DNA of 64,000 nt, from contig CAVWKS010000008.1 of the NCBI GenBank assembly GCA_963755635.1, forward strand, positions 124,001 through 188,000, read 5' to 3'. The stretch's first letter is position 1. Every line of letters begins with the position of its first letter. Source of the DNA: AC-32 sp963755635. Lineage in GTDB: Bacteria > Actinomycetota > Thermoleophilia > Gaiellales > Gaiellaceae. Both the position numbers and the translations under genes were made by a program. Under the pieces are notes generated by a model. It was given only the letters and a program-made list of their open reading frames with translations, was not told the DNA's origin and made no database searches. Of the stretch, positions 1 through 8,312 are shown one piece after another.

Positions 1-423
1 CACCAGGACCTGACGTACTACGTCCCGTTCGCCGCCGCGGTGCTCCTGCTCTCGCTGGGCTCGGACTACAACATCTTCATCTCGGGCCGGATCTGGCAGG
101 AGGCTCGCCGCAAGCCGTTCCGCGAGGCGATCCACTACGCGACGCCCCGCGCCTCCGGGACGATCACGATCGCGGCCGTCACGCTGGCGGGCTCGTTCGC
201 GCTGCTCGCCCTGATCCCGATCCGGCCGATGCGGGAGCTCGCGTTCGTGATGGCGGCCGGGATCGTGATCGACTCGTTCCTCGTTCGCTCGCTGCTGGTG
301 CCGTCGCTGGCAGGTGCCTTCGGCCGGCTCTCGTGGTGGCCCAACTCGCCGCCGCACCCGGAGGGCCCGAGCGCGGAGACCTCGAGCGCGGAGCCGTTCC
401 CGGTGGGCGCGACCCGCGACTAA
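1..423 (+). CDS. MMPL/RND-family membrane exporter, C-terminal fragment
   Basis: The reading frame is open from the first base, so the gene starts outside the window. About 140 residues remain. They include the conserved LGSDYNIF-type segment at the start of a transmembrane helix and an RIWQEARR-like cytoplasmic stretch typical of the last part of MMPL proteins. Two further hydrophobic helices follow, then a short Pro/Ser/Glu-rich cytoplasmic tail ending in ATRD. Members use the proton gradient to export lipids or small molecules. The substrate cannot be read from this fragment. Its stop lies only seven bases from the stop of the convergent minus-strand gene, leaving no room for a separate terminator. 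Confidence 0.85.
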   Translation, partial: HQDLTYYVPFAAAVLLLSLGSDYNIFISGRIWQEARRKPFREAIHYATPRASGTITIAAVTLAGSFALLALIPIRPMRELAFVMAAGIVIDSFLVRSLLVPSLAGAFGRLSWWPNSPPHPEGPSAETSSAEPFPVGATRD

Positions 424-429
424 GGAAGG

Positions 430-2265
430 CTACCGCGCGGTCCGGTACGCGTGGATCTGGGCGCGCGTGACCGGCGCGCGATTCACGAGCGACGTCGAGC
501 TCGTCACGCGGTTCAGCGGCCCGTAGGCGGGGATCTTCCCGATCAGCAGGCCGCAGGGCGGCGTGTACATCGCCTCGTAGAGCGCGTTGTCGGCCGGCTC
601 CGGCGGTAGGCCCACGGCGAACGCCTCGATCGCGTGCCCCTGGCAATCGCCGCCGCGGACGACGTCCGCCGTCGCGTAGTCGCCGACCATCGGCCCCTGG
701 CTCGAGCGCGGGATCTCCGCCATCGACATCGCGCCGAACGACTGCGGCCGCGTCCAGGTCGCCCCGCCGTCGACCGAGGAGACGTAGCCGACGCGCGCGA
801 GGCAGAGGTTCTGCGGGACGTATGCCTGGCACGCCGCGACGCGGTACGTGTAGTAGAAGAGCCCGAGGTGGGCCGTCGAGCCCGATGTCGCCGAGTCGGC
901 GGCGATTCCCGGGATGAAGTGGTCGTTCGTGTTCGACTGCCCGCCGCTGTCGGCCTCGATCGGGATCCGGACGGGGGCGCCGAAGACGGGATTCGGGTTC
1001 GCGTCGGTCGGCGCCGGCATCACGGCCATCGCGATGTCGTTCGGGTCCGCCGACGAGTTGTTCGCGACATTGTTCTTCGTCACGAACGCCCCTGCTGCGT
1101 GCGCGTAACCCAGCGCCGGCGTGATCGTGGCGCCGTTCGCTCCGTTGCAGGCGGTGCTGCCGACCGTCTGGATCGTCACGACCTCGGGGTGCTGGCCGTT
1201 CGGGTCGATTCGCAGGGTCTGGCCGGCAGCGAGGCCGGTGATGCTCCCCAGCCTGACGCACGTGTCGCCCGGGGACGCCGCAACGCTCAGGGTCGTGTTC
1301 TGCGTGCGGAAGCTGCGCGTCTGCCAGACCGCGTAGACCGCGCCCGCGCCGTCGATCGCCGACGACGGCAGCAGCGACGTGCGCAGGCCGCCGGCCACGA
1401 GGTGCTCGGCGGTCATGTTCGGCATGATCTGCGTCGGCGCCGACCAGGACACGCCGCAGTCCGTTGACGTGTACCAGCTCATCCCGTTCACCTCGATCGG
1501 CACGACGACGCGGCCGCAGGTGCCGGCCGGCGCGCCCGGAGCAGGCGGCTGGACGACCGGAACCCCGCCGATGCCGCCGGTCTGGCCGTTCGCGAGGTTC
1601 ACTGGCGCTGACCAGGTCAGGCCGCCGTCGGTCGAGCGCTGCATCTTGATCTGGTCGCCTGCGTTGCTGTTGTCGTACTCCTCGTAGCAGTTGCCGTAGC
1701 CCGCGCTCGTCGCCCAGTTGTCGCAGGTGAGCCAGTTCTTGTCGGGCGAGTCGCCGCTGGCCACGTGCGTCGCGATCGGCGGCCCCCACGTGAGGCCGTC
1801 GGTCGAGCGGTTGACGAAGACGCCTGGCACGTCGGCGTTGCCGGAGAGCCCGAGGGTGTCGATCAGCCAGACGCCGTCCTGCTCGTCGTACGCGACCGAC
1901 GGGTCGCTCGCGCGCGAGAGCGGGCCGGCATCGGTCGTCTGCTGGCCGCCGTAGATCGTCAGCGGCAGCAGGCCGTGCTGCCAGGTGCGGCCACCGTCGC
2001 CGCTCGTCGCCCAGCCGATGTCGCAGGAGCCGCCGTCGTAGACGCGGCCGACCTGGAAGGTGGCGACGACCGTGCTCCCGTGCGTCGCGATCGACGGCTC
2101 GACCTGGCTCGCGTGGTACGAGAGCGGGCTGGCGCAGTCGTCGTGGCTCGCCTGGACGAGCTGCGGGATGACTTCGCGAGACGTGATCTGCGCCGAGGCG
2201 CTCAGCGGGACGAGCGCGACGAAGGCAAGCACCGCCGGCAGGCCGATCCGCGAGTACGCCCTCAT
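430..2265 (-). CDS. Secreted Asp-box (BNR-repeat, sialidase-like) protein
   Basis: A 611-residue protein with a clear Sec signal peptide (MRAYSRIGLPAVLAF onward, cleavage after SAS-AQ). At least five Asp-box motifs (S-x-D-x-G-x-T-W type: SGDGGRTW, STDGLTW, STDGGLTW, STDCGVSW, SVDGGATW) are spread along the chain, as in the six-bladed propeller of exo-sialidases and related sugar-binding or glycosidase proteins. I chose ATG 2265 because a strong GGGGAGGGG ribosome site lies just upstream and the signal peptide begins there; an upstream in-frame start would add 16 non-signal residues. Asp boxes are structural and do not prove sialidase activity, and no catalytic set was recognised. It is divergent from pntAA. 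Confidence 0.75.
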   Translation of the reverse strand: MRAYSRIGLPAVLAFVALVPLSASAQITSREVIPQLVQASHDDCASPLSYHASQVEPSIATHGSTVVATFQVGRVYDGGSCDIGWATSGDGGRTWQHGLLPLTIYGGQQTTDAGPLSRASDPSVAYDEQDGVWLIDTLGLSGNADVPGVFVNRSTDGLTWGPPIATHVASGDSPDKNWLTCDNWATSAGYGNCYEEYDNSNAGDQIKMQRSTDGGLTWSAPVNLANGQTGGIGGVPVVQPPAPGAPAGTCGRVVVPIEVNGMSWYTSTDCGVSWSAPTQIMPNMTAEHLVAGGLRTSLLPSSAIDGAGAVYAVWQTRSFRTQNTTLSVAASPGDTCVRLGSITGLAAGQTLRIDPNGQHPEVVTIQTVGSTACNGANGATITPALGYAHAAGAFVTKNNVANNSSADPNDIAMAVMPAPTDANPNPVFGAPVRIPIEADSGGQSNTNDHFIPGIAADSATSGSTAHLGLFYYTYRVAACQAYVPQNLCLARVGYVSSVDGGATWTRPQSFGAMSMAEIPRSSQGPMVGDYATADVVRGGDCQGHAIEAFAVGLPPEPADNALYEAMYTPPCGLLIGKIPAYGPLNRVTSSTSLVNRAPVTRAQIHAYRTAR

Positions 2266-2365
2266 CGATTCCCCTCCCCTGAACGACGTCCCGGACGATC
2301 CTCCGCCGTCCACGCGGTCGTGTCAAGCGTGGCCGTCCGCCCGGCGGCACTAGAGTTGGCGCGGC

Positions 2366-3455
2366 ATGCGGATCGGGGTACCAAAGGAGACCGCCGACGG
2401 CGAGCGCCGCGTGGCGCTCGTCCCGGAGATCGTTTCGAAGCTCGTCCCGGCCGGCTTCGAGGTGCTCGTCGAGCGCGGCGCGGGCGAGGCGGCGTCCTTC
2501 CCGGACGGCGCGTACGAGGAGGCGGGGGCGCGTCTCGTCGCCGACCCGTACGAGGCGGACTGCGTGGTCAAGGTGCAGAAGCCATCCACGGAGGAGGTCG
2601 CGCGGCTACGCGACGGGCAGGTGCTGATCGGGTTCCTGCAGCCGCTGACCGACAAGGAAGGGCTCGAGCAGCTGGCCGGCCGCGGAGTGATCGCGTTCGC
2701 GATGGAGTCGATCCCGCGGATCACGCGCGCGCAGCCGATGGACGCGCTCTCGTCCCAGGCCACAGTTTCCGGCTATAAGGCGACGCTGCTCGCAGCCGAG
2801 CGCCTGCCGAAGTTCTTCCCGATGCTGATGACCGCCGCCGGCACCGTTGCGCCGGCAAAGGTGCTCGTCCTGGGCGCGGGCGTCGCCGGGCTGCAGGCGA
2901 TCGCGACCGCGCGGCGGCTCGGCGCTGTGGTGACCGGCTTCGACGTTCGCCCGGTTGTGCGCGAGCAGATCGAGAGCCTCGGCGCGAACTGGCTCGACCT
3001 CGGCATCGTCGGCGAGGAGACGGAGGGGGGCTACGCGGCCGAGCTGACCGAGGAGCAGCAGCGGCAGCAGCAGGCCGAGCTCGAGGCACGCCTGCCGGAC
3101 TTCGACGTCGTGATCACCACTGCGCTGATCCCGGGGCGGCCCGCCCCGCGCCTGATTCCGGCGAGCGCGGTGGCCGCGATGCGGCCCGGGCTCGGTCGTG
3201 GTCGACCTGGCCGCCGAGGCCGGCGGGAACTGCGAGCTGACCTCACCGGGCGAGGAGGTCGTCCGCGAGGGCGTGACGATCGTCGGCCTGACGAACCTGC
3301 CGAGCTCGATGCCGTTCCACGCGAGCCAGCTCTACGCGCGCAACGTCGCGGCGCTGCTGCACCACCTCGCGCCCGAGGGCGAGCTCGTGCTCGACTGGGA
3401 CGACGAGATCACCGCCGGCGCGTGTGTGACGCGCAAGGAAGAGGTGCCGGCGTGA
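2366..3455 (+). CDS. pntAA: NAD(P) transhydrogenase alpha subunit, part 1 (frameshifted)
   Basis: NAD(H)-binding subunit (domain I) of the proton-translocating transhydrogenase, which moves hydride between NADH and NADP+. It starts MRIGVPKETADGERRVAL and has the family SQATVSGYKA segment and a Rossmann motif (VLGAGVAGLQA). The frame breaks at about 3191: the next 260 bases continue the same protein (VVVDLAAEAGGNCE through LVLDWDDEITAG) one frame over, explained by one extra base in the CCCGGGCTC run. Corrected length is about 362 residues, normal for the split form. An indel error is more likely than real inactivation because the downstream part is fully conserved. It is followed by pntAB and pntB. 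Confidence 0.88.
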
Positions 3456-3574
3456 TGCGGAACCTGCCGCCTGCCCGGCGCGGCACCGGTGTGGTGCGCC
3501 TGGGCCGGCGTGCCAACGCGGCGGTGCAGCTGGGGAAAGACCGGCATCAGCCGGGGAGAAACCGGCACAGAATT

Positions 3575-3674
3575 GTCACACCCGCGTCACAGACACGTGC
3601 GCCGAACACCGATATCGTCACCGCCGAGGGCGGTGGGACGAACACCCCCACCCTGGGTGGGGGATTTGGGTTGA
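3575..3674 (+). repeat. Upstream repeat element, copy 1 (28-bp motif plus G/C-rich hairpins)
   Basis: The pntAA-pntAB gap (3456-3723) holds no gene. It contains a 28-bp motif at 3575-3602 that matches two other intergenic sites in the window (22 of 28 positions with the copy near 59662). Two hairpins follow: CACCGCC-GAG-GGCGGTG at 3619-3635 and the near-perfect palindrome CCCCCACCC-T-GGGTGGGGG at 3645-3663, then ATTTGGG. The same order, motif then GGGTGGGGG then TTTGGG, recurs upstream of tyrA. It may be a dispersed palindromic repeat or a promoter/operator block for pntAB. Confidence 0.5.
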
Positions 3675-3723
3675 TTCGCGGGCGGCGGAATTTCGCCGGC
3701 GCACGGATCCGGGCGGTGCGGGC

Positions 3724-4062
3724 GTGAGTCACAACACGCTGCTCGTCTTCGAGCTCACCATCCTCGTGCTCGCGATCTTCCTCGGGTTCGAGGTGATCTC
3801 GAAGGTGCCGACGCTGCTGCACACGCCGCTGATGTCCGGCACGAACGCGATCCACGGCATCGTCGTCGTGGGCGCCATGGTCGTCCTCGGCGCCCCGCAC
3901 AAGGACACGTTCGACTGGATCGTCGGCTTCCTCGCCGTCGTGCTCGGCTCCGCGAACGTCGTCGGCGGCTTCGTCGTCACCGACCGCATGCTCGAGATGT
4001 TCAAGAAGCGCGAGCCCGCGAAGGAGGCCGACGCCTCCCGCGACGGCCCGAACGGCACATGA
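3724..4062 (+). CDS. pntAB: NAD(P) transhydrogenase alpha subunit, part 2 (membrane)
   Basis: A 112-residue membrane protein forming part of the proton channel (domain II) of transhydrogenase. It has three hydrophobic segments and the conserved KVPTLLHTPLMSGTNAIHGIV stretch typical of PntAB. The C-terminus is a short charged cytoplasmic tail. GTG 3724 is the start. The stop overlaps the ATG of pntB by ATGA, so the two are probably translationally coupled. The 268-bp gap from pntAA is unusually long for this operon and holds a repeat element. Confidence 0.92.
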   Translation: MSHNTLLVFELTILVLAIFLGFEVISKVPTLLHTPLMSGTNAIHGIVVVGAMVVLGAPHKDTFDWIVGFLAVVLGSANVVGGFVVTDRMLEMFKKREPAKEADASRDGPNGT

Positions 4063-5450
4063 GCACCAACCTCGCGAACCTGCTCTACCTGATCCCGATC
4101 GTCTCGTTCATCCTCGCGCTGCACTTTCTCTCCAACCCCGCGACGGCCCGGCGCGGCAACCAGATCGGCGCCGTCGGGATGCTCGTCGCCGTCGTCGTCA
4201 CCTGGATCAAGATCGGCACCACGAGCTGGTGGGCGATCGCGGTCGGGATGCTGATCGGCGGCGCTTTCGGGGCGGTCGCAGCGCGCCGCGTGAAGATGAC
4301 CGCGATGCCCCAGATGGTGGCGCTGTTCAACGGCGTCGGCGGCGGAGCGGCTGCGCTGATCGCGCTTGCGGAAATACACCGGATCCTTCCCGAGCCCGGC
4401 GCGCCGAAGGTCGACATCTCGCTCGCGATCGTGCTCTCGGCGCTGATCGGCTCGATCTCGTTCGCCGGCTCGATGGTGGCGTTCGCGAAGCTGCAGGAGC
4501 TGATCGGCGGCCGGCCGATCACGTATCCGGGCCAGCAGTTCGTCAACGCCGCGGTCATGCTCGTCGCGGCCGGCTCGGGGGTCGCGCTCGTCAGCGGCGT
4601 CCAGGACGAGTGGCTGCTCTGGGTGCTCGTCGCCGCGGCGCTCCTCTTCGGCGTCCTCTTCGTGCTCCCGATCGGCGGCGCTGACATGCCGGTCGTGATC
4701 TCGCTGCTGAACGCCTTCACCGGCCTCGCGGTCGCAGCGAGCGGCTTCGAGCTCGAGAACAACGTCCTGATCGTGGCCGGCATGCTCGTCGGCGCCTCGG
4801 GAACGCTGCTCACGATGATGATGAGCCGCGCAATGAACCGGTCGATCGCGAACGTTCTCTTCGGTGCGTTCGGACAGGTGAGCGAGTCGGCTGCGGCAGT
4901 CGCCACAGGCGACGGCGGTTCAGTGCGCAGCGCGAGTGCCGAGGACGTCGCGGTGATGCTCGCGTACGCGCACAAGGTGGTCTTCGTCCCCGGCTACGGC
5001 CTAGCCGTCGCGCAGGCGCAGCACGACCTGCACCAGCTCGCCGACCTGCTCGAGTCGAAAGGCGTCGAGGTGTCGTACGCGATCCACCCCGTCGCGGGCC
5101 GTATGCCCGGCCACATGAACGTGCTGCTCGCCGAGGCGAACGTCCCATACGACGAGCTGAAGGAGATGGACGACGCGAACCCCGAGTTCCCCCGCACGGA
5201 CGTCGCCGTCGTCGTCGGCGCGAACGACGTCGTCAACCCCGACGCGCGCAACAACCAGGGCAGCCCGATCTACGGCATGCCGATCCTGAACGTCGACGAG
5301 GCGAACGCGGTGGTCGTGCTCAAGCGGAGCATGAACCCGGGCTTTGCCGGGATCGAGAATCCGCTCTTCTACAACCCGAAGACCGTGATGCTGTTCGGCG
5401 ACGCGAAGGACTCGGTGACGAAGCTGATCGCCGACGTCAAGACGCTCTAG
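4059..5450 (+). CDS. pntB: NAD(P) transhydrogenase beta subunit
   Basis: A 463-residue subunit with an N-terminal membrane region (about eight helices, residues 1-260) and a C-terminal NADP(H)-binding domain III. Domain III shows VPGYGLAVAQAQHD, HPVAGRMPGHMNVLLAEA and VVGANDVVNP, all family hallmarks. It couples hydride transfer from NADH to NADP+ with proton entry and supplies NADPH. Length is normal and the gene is intact. It overlaps pntAB by four bases. Its TAG stop shares the palindrome CTAG with the stop of the convergent ABC permease, so the two genes overlap by three bases. Confidence 0.95.
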   Translation: MSTNLANLLYLIPIVSFILALHFLSNPATARRGNQIGAVGMLVAVVVTWIKIGTTSWWAIAVGMLIGGAFGAVAARRVKMTAMPQMVALFNGVGGGAAALIALAEIHRILPEPGAPKVDISLAIVLSALIGSISFAGSMVAFAKLQELIGGRPITYPGQQFVNAAVMLVAAGSGVALVSGVQDEWLLWVLVAAALLFGVLFVLPIGGADMPVVISLLNAFTGLAVAASGFELENNVLIVAGMLVGASGTLLTMMMSRAMNRSIANVLFGAFGQVSESAAAVATGDGGSVRSASAEDVAVMLAYAHKVVFVPGYGLAVAQAQHDLHQLADLLESKGVEVSYAIHPVAGRMPGHMNVLLAEANVPYDELKEMDDANPEFPRTDVAVVVGANDVVNPDARNNQGSPIYGMPILNVDEANAVVVLKRSMNPGFAGIENPLFYNPKTVMLFGDAKDSVTKLIADVKTL

Positions 5451-6181
5451 GCCGTCCGGCGTCGCAAGGTCAACGCGCCCAGGAGCAGCGCGAGCAGCGT
5501 CGCGCCGAGCACCACGCAGACGTCGACGGTGAAGCGGGCGTCGAAATCGTCCGCGATCGCGTGCGCGAGCGCGTCGTAGGCGTACGTCAGGGGTAGCGCG
5601 GCCGAGAGCACGCGCAGCCAGTCGGCCATCTCGGAGCGCGCGACGAACAGCCCGCACAGCAGCATCTGAGGCAGCACGATCGCCGGCATGAACTGCACGG
5701 CCTGGAACTCCGTCGACGCGAAGGCGCTGGCGAGAAGGCCGAGGGCCATCCCGAGGACGGCGTTGCCGATCGCGAGCGCGACCACCGCCCAGACCGGCCC
5801 GTCCGTGTGGAGGTCGAGCCACGTGAACGCGATCGCCGAGACGACGCTCGCCTGAACGGCGGCCATCGACCCGAACGCGATCGCGTAGCCGCCGAGGAGG
5901 TCGAGCTTGGCCAGCGGCAGCGTCATCAGGCGCTCCAGCGTGCCGGTCGTTCGTTCGCGCAGCATCGTCACCGAGGTGACCACGAACATCGAGACGAACG
6001 GGAACAGGCCGAGCAGCGGCCCGCCCACGTGCTGGAAGACCTGCTCCCGTCCGGCGAAGAGCTCGTGGAGGAGAATGATCAACACCGACGGGACGGCGAT
6101 CAGGAGGGCGACCGTCCGCGGGTCGCGGCGCAACTGCGTCAGGACGCGCAGCGCGACCGCGGCGGCGACGCGGGGGCTCAT
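5447..6181 (-). CDS. ABC-2 type transporter permease
   Basis: A 244-residue integral membrane protein with six predicted helices and the ABC-2 pattern (SMFVVTSVTMLRERTTGTLERLMTLPL in the first cytoplasmic loop region, then the helix group ending in an Arg-rich tail). This is the DrrB/NodJ-like exporter permease type. ATG 6181 overlaps the TGA of the upstream ATPase gene (ATGA), so the pair is coupled and forms one exporter. Substrates of such pairs include drugs, polysaccharides and lipids; nothing here fixes which. Confidence 0.88.
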   Translation of the reverse strand: MSPRVAAAVALRVLTQLRRDPRTVALLIAVPSVLIILLHELFAGREQVFQHVGGPLLGLFPFVSMFVVTSVTMLRERTTGTLERLMTLPLAKLDLLGGYAIAFGSMAAVQASVVSAIAFTWLDLHTDGPVWAVVALAIGNAVLGMALGLLASAFASTEFQAVQFMPAIVLPQMLLCGLFVARSEMADWLRVLSAALPLTYAYDALAHAIADDFDARFTVDVCVVLGATLLALLLGALTLRRRTA

Positions 6182-6897
6182 CGCTGCTCCTCCTCGATCA
6201 GCTTCAGGAAGACGTCCTCGAGGTCGCGCGCGCCCGTCCGCTGACGAAGCTCGCCCGGCTGCCCGGCTGCGAGGAGCCGCCCTTCGCGCAGCAGCAGGAG
6301 CTCGTCGCAGCGGTCCGCCTCGTCCATCACGTGGCTCGAGACGAGCACCGTCCGACCCTCGTCGGCGAGCGTGTGGAACGTGCTCCACAGCTCCCGCCGG
6401 AGCAGCGGGTCGAGCCCTACCGTCGGCTCGTCGAGCACCAGCAGCTCGGGATCGCCGAGCAACGCGCTCGCGAGCGAGACGCGGGCCCGCTGGCCGCCGG
6501 AGAGGCGATTGACCACCTTGTCGGCCGAGCCGAGCAGGTCGACCGTCTCGAGCACCGGCTCAATGCGCGACGCGGGCACGGAGAGGACCCGCCCGAAGAA
6601 GCGCAGGTTCTCGCGAATCGTGAGGTCGCCGTAGACGGACGGTGCCTGCGTCACGTACGCCACCCGGCGCCGCAGCTCCGGCGAGCCGGCCGGCCTGCCG
6701 AGAATGGTGATCGATCCGCCGCGCACGCGCTGGACGCCGACGATCGAGCGCATCAACGTGGACTTCCCGCTGCCGTTCGGCCCCAGCAGCCCGGTGACCC
6801 GCCCGCCGGCGACGTCGAGCGAGAGCCCGTGCAGGACGTTGACGCCGCTTCGGACGACCTCGAGCTTCTCGACCACGATCCCGGGCTGCGTCGACAT
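6178..6897 (-). CDS. ABC transporter ATP-binding protein (ABC-2 exporter)
   Basis: A 239-residue nucleotide-binding subunit. It shows Walker A GPNGSGKST, the Q-loop region (YVTQAPSVYGDLTIREN), signature LSGGQRARVSLA, Walker B LLVLDEPTVGLDP and the H-loop SSHVMDEADRCD. Length and motifs match DrrA/CcmA-like exporters. It lies directly upstream of, and overlaps, the permease gene. The divergent gene on the plus strand starts 38 bases away, so the two promoters must share a very short region. Confidence 0.92.
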   Translation of the reverse strand: MSTQPGIVVEKLEVVRSGVNVLHGLSLDVAGGRVTGLLGPNGSGKSTLMRSIVGVQRVRGGSITILGRPAGSPELRRRVAYVTQAPSVYGDLTIRENLRFFGRVLSVPASRIEPVLETVDLLGSADKVVNRLSGGQRARVSLASALLGDPELLVLDEPTVGLDPLLRRELWSTFHTLADEGRTVLVSSHVMDEADRCDELLLLREGRLLAAGQPGELRQRTGARDLEDVFLKLIEEEQR

Positions 6898-6934
6898 CGG
6901 CCGCCAGTATCGTGCGACTAGGCTTGGCGGCCAA

Positions 6935-7870
6935 GTGGTTCCCGTCTTCTCAGCCGCGGCCGTCGAGACGGCGGTTCCGCCGGAGCGGGCGCTGGAGGCG
7001 GTGCGCGCGGCATTCCTGGCCTACGCGCGCGGCGAGTGGTCGATGCCGCCGAAGGTGTACGTCCCCGCCTATCCGGCGGGAGATTTTCGGGCGATGCCGG
7101 CGCTTGGAGCCGGGCACGCGGCGCTGAAGTGGGTGACGTCGTTCCCGGGCAACCCGGCGCGTGGGCTGCCGACGGTGACGGGCGTCGTGCTGCTCTCCGA
7201 CGCGGAGACCGGCGAGCTGCGGGCGCTCTTCGACGCCGCCGCGGTCACCGCGCTTCGCACCGGAGCAGCTGCGGTGCTCGCAGCCGAGGCACTCGGACGT
7301 GACGATGCGCAGACGGCTGCGGTCGTCGGCGCCGGGGTCAACGGTCGCGCGGCGGCGCGGACGTTCCTCGCGCGGGGGCGGGACGTGGTGCTCTGGGACC
7401 TCGATCAAGCGAGGGCCGAGGCGGCTGCGGCGGAGCTCGGCGCGGGCGTGGCCGGCTCGCCGGAGGAGGCGCTGTCCGCGGATCTGCTCGTGACGATGAC
7501 GCCCGGTCATGAGGTGCTGCTGCCGGAAGGGTCGCTCCAGCCCGGGCAGCACGTCAGCCTGATGGGAGCGGACGGGCCGGGCAAGGCCGAGATCGCTGTC
7601 GCCGAGCTTGCCCGCGCGCGGGCCTTCTGCGACGACTGGGAGCAGGCAAGCCACAACGGCGAGCTCGCGCACGCGGTCGAGGCCGGCGCGCTCGCCCAGG
7701 ACGACGTGACTCAGCTCGGCGACGTGCTCGCAGGCCTGGCCGAGGGCCGGCGCTCGGGCGAGGAGATCACCGCCTTCGACTCGACGGGGCTGGCGATTCA
7801 GGATCTGGCGATCGCCCTCGCGGCGATCGAGCGCGCCGACGAGCTCGAGCTCTCGGCGGTCGATCTCTAG
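6935..7870 (+). CDS. Ornithine cyclodeaminase / mu-crystallin family protein
   Basis: A 311-residue protein of the NAD(P)-dependent ornithine cyclodeaminase, alanine dehydrogenase and ketimine reductase group. Features are the KWVTSFPGNPARGLPTV substrate-domain segment, the conserved LRTGAAAVLAAEALGR helix and a Rossmann motif VVGAGVNGRAAA. GTG 6935 (VVPVFS) is the best start, since homologues begin just before this point; longer in-frame extensions run into the divergent ATPase gene. The family covers several reactions (proline formation, imine reduction, opine-like chemistry) that motifs do not separate. The stop shares CTAG with the stop of the convergent HIT gene. Confidence 0.82.
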   Translation: MVPVFSAAAVETAVPPERALEAVRAAFLAYARGEWSMPPKVYVPAYPAGDFRAMPALGAGHAALKWVTSFPGNPARGLPTVTGVVLLSDAETGELRALFDAAAVTALRTGAAAVLAAEALGRDDAQTAAVVGAGVNGRAAARTFLARGRDVVLWDLDQARAEAAAAELGAGVAGSPEEALSADLLVTMTPGHEVLLPEGSLQPGQHVSLMGADGPGKAEIAVAELARARAFCDDWEQASHNGELAHAVEAGALAQDDVTQLGDVLAGLAEGRRSGEEITAFDSTGLAIQDLAIALAAIERADELELSAVDL

Positions 7871-8301
7871 GCGAGACCGGCGCGCAGCTCGTCGGCGATG
7901 CGCCGGCGCTCGTCCGGGCCGTCCGGTGGCGGCTGCCAGGGCGGGACTCCCCAGACGCAGCCCGGGAGCACCGTGTCGCCCTCGTAACGGGGGACGACGT
8001 GGAGGTGGAAGTGGAAGACGTCCTGTCCCGCGCGCTCGCCTGAGTTCTGGCGGAGGTTGACGCCGTCCGCGCCGAGCCGGTCGCGCATCGCTCGCGCGAG
8101 GCGGTGCGCCAGCTCCATCGACTCGACTGCCTCGGCAGGGACGACGTCCCAGATGTCCGTTCGGTGGCGGCGCGGGACGATCAGCGTGTGACCGCGCGTC
8201 GCGGGCGGCTCGCAGAGGAACGCTACGACGCCGTCTGTCTCCGCCACGATCTCCTGGGAGCGCCGTCCGTCGACGATCTCGCAGAACGGGCAGGCGTCCA
8301 C
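7867..8301 (-). CDS. HIT family nucleotide hydrolase/transferase
   Basis: A 144-residue histidine-triad protein. It begins with an N-terminal CPFCEIV segment (half of the usual metal-binding Cys pairs), has GHTLIVPRRH in the middle and the active-site triad HFHLHVVP near residue 100. These enzymes cleave nucleoside phosphoramidates or dinucleoside polyphosphates. I chose GTG 8301 because it begins just before CPFCE; the long upstream extension overlaps the oxidoreductase gene in another frame and is not homologous. It lies 11 bases downstream of the flavoprotein stop, so the two are probably co-transcribed. Confidence 0.88.
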   Translation of the reverse strand: MDACPFCEIVDGRRSQEIVAETDGVVAFLCEPPATRGHTLIVPRRHRTDIWDVVPAEAVESMELAHRLARAMRDRLGADGVNLRQNSGERAGQDVFHFHLHVVPRYEGDTVLPGCVWGVPPWQPPPDGPDERRRIADELRAGLA

Positions 8302-8312
8302 GTCCGCGAACC

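Noticed and set aside
179..2350. A 723-residue minus-strand frame beside the Asp-box gene
   Set aside because: It is a Arg/Pro-rich shadow with no domain; the overlapping frame has a signal peptide, ribosome site and five Asp boxes.
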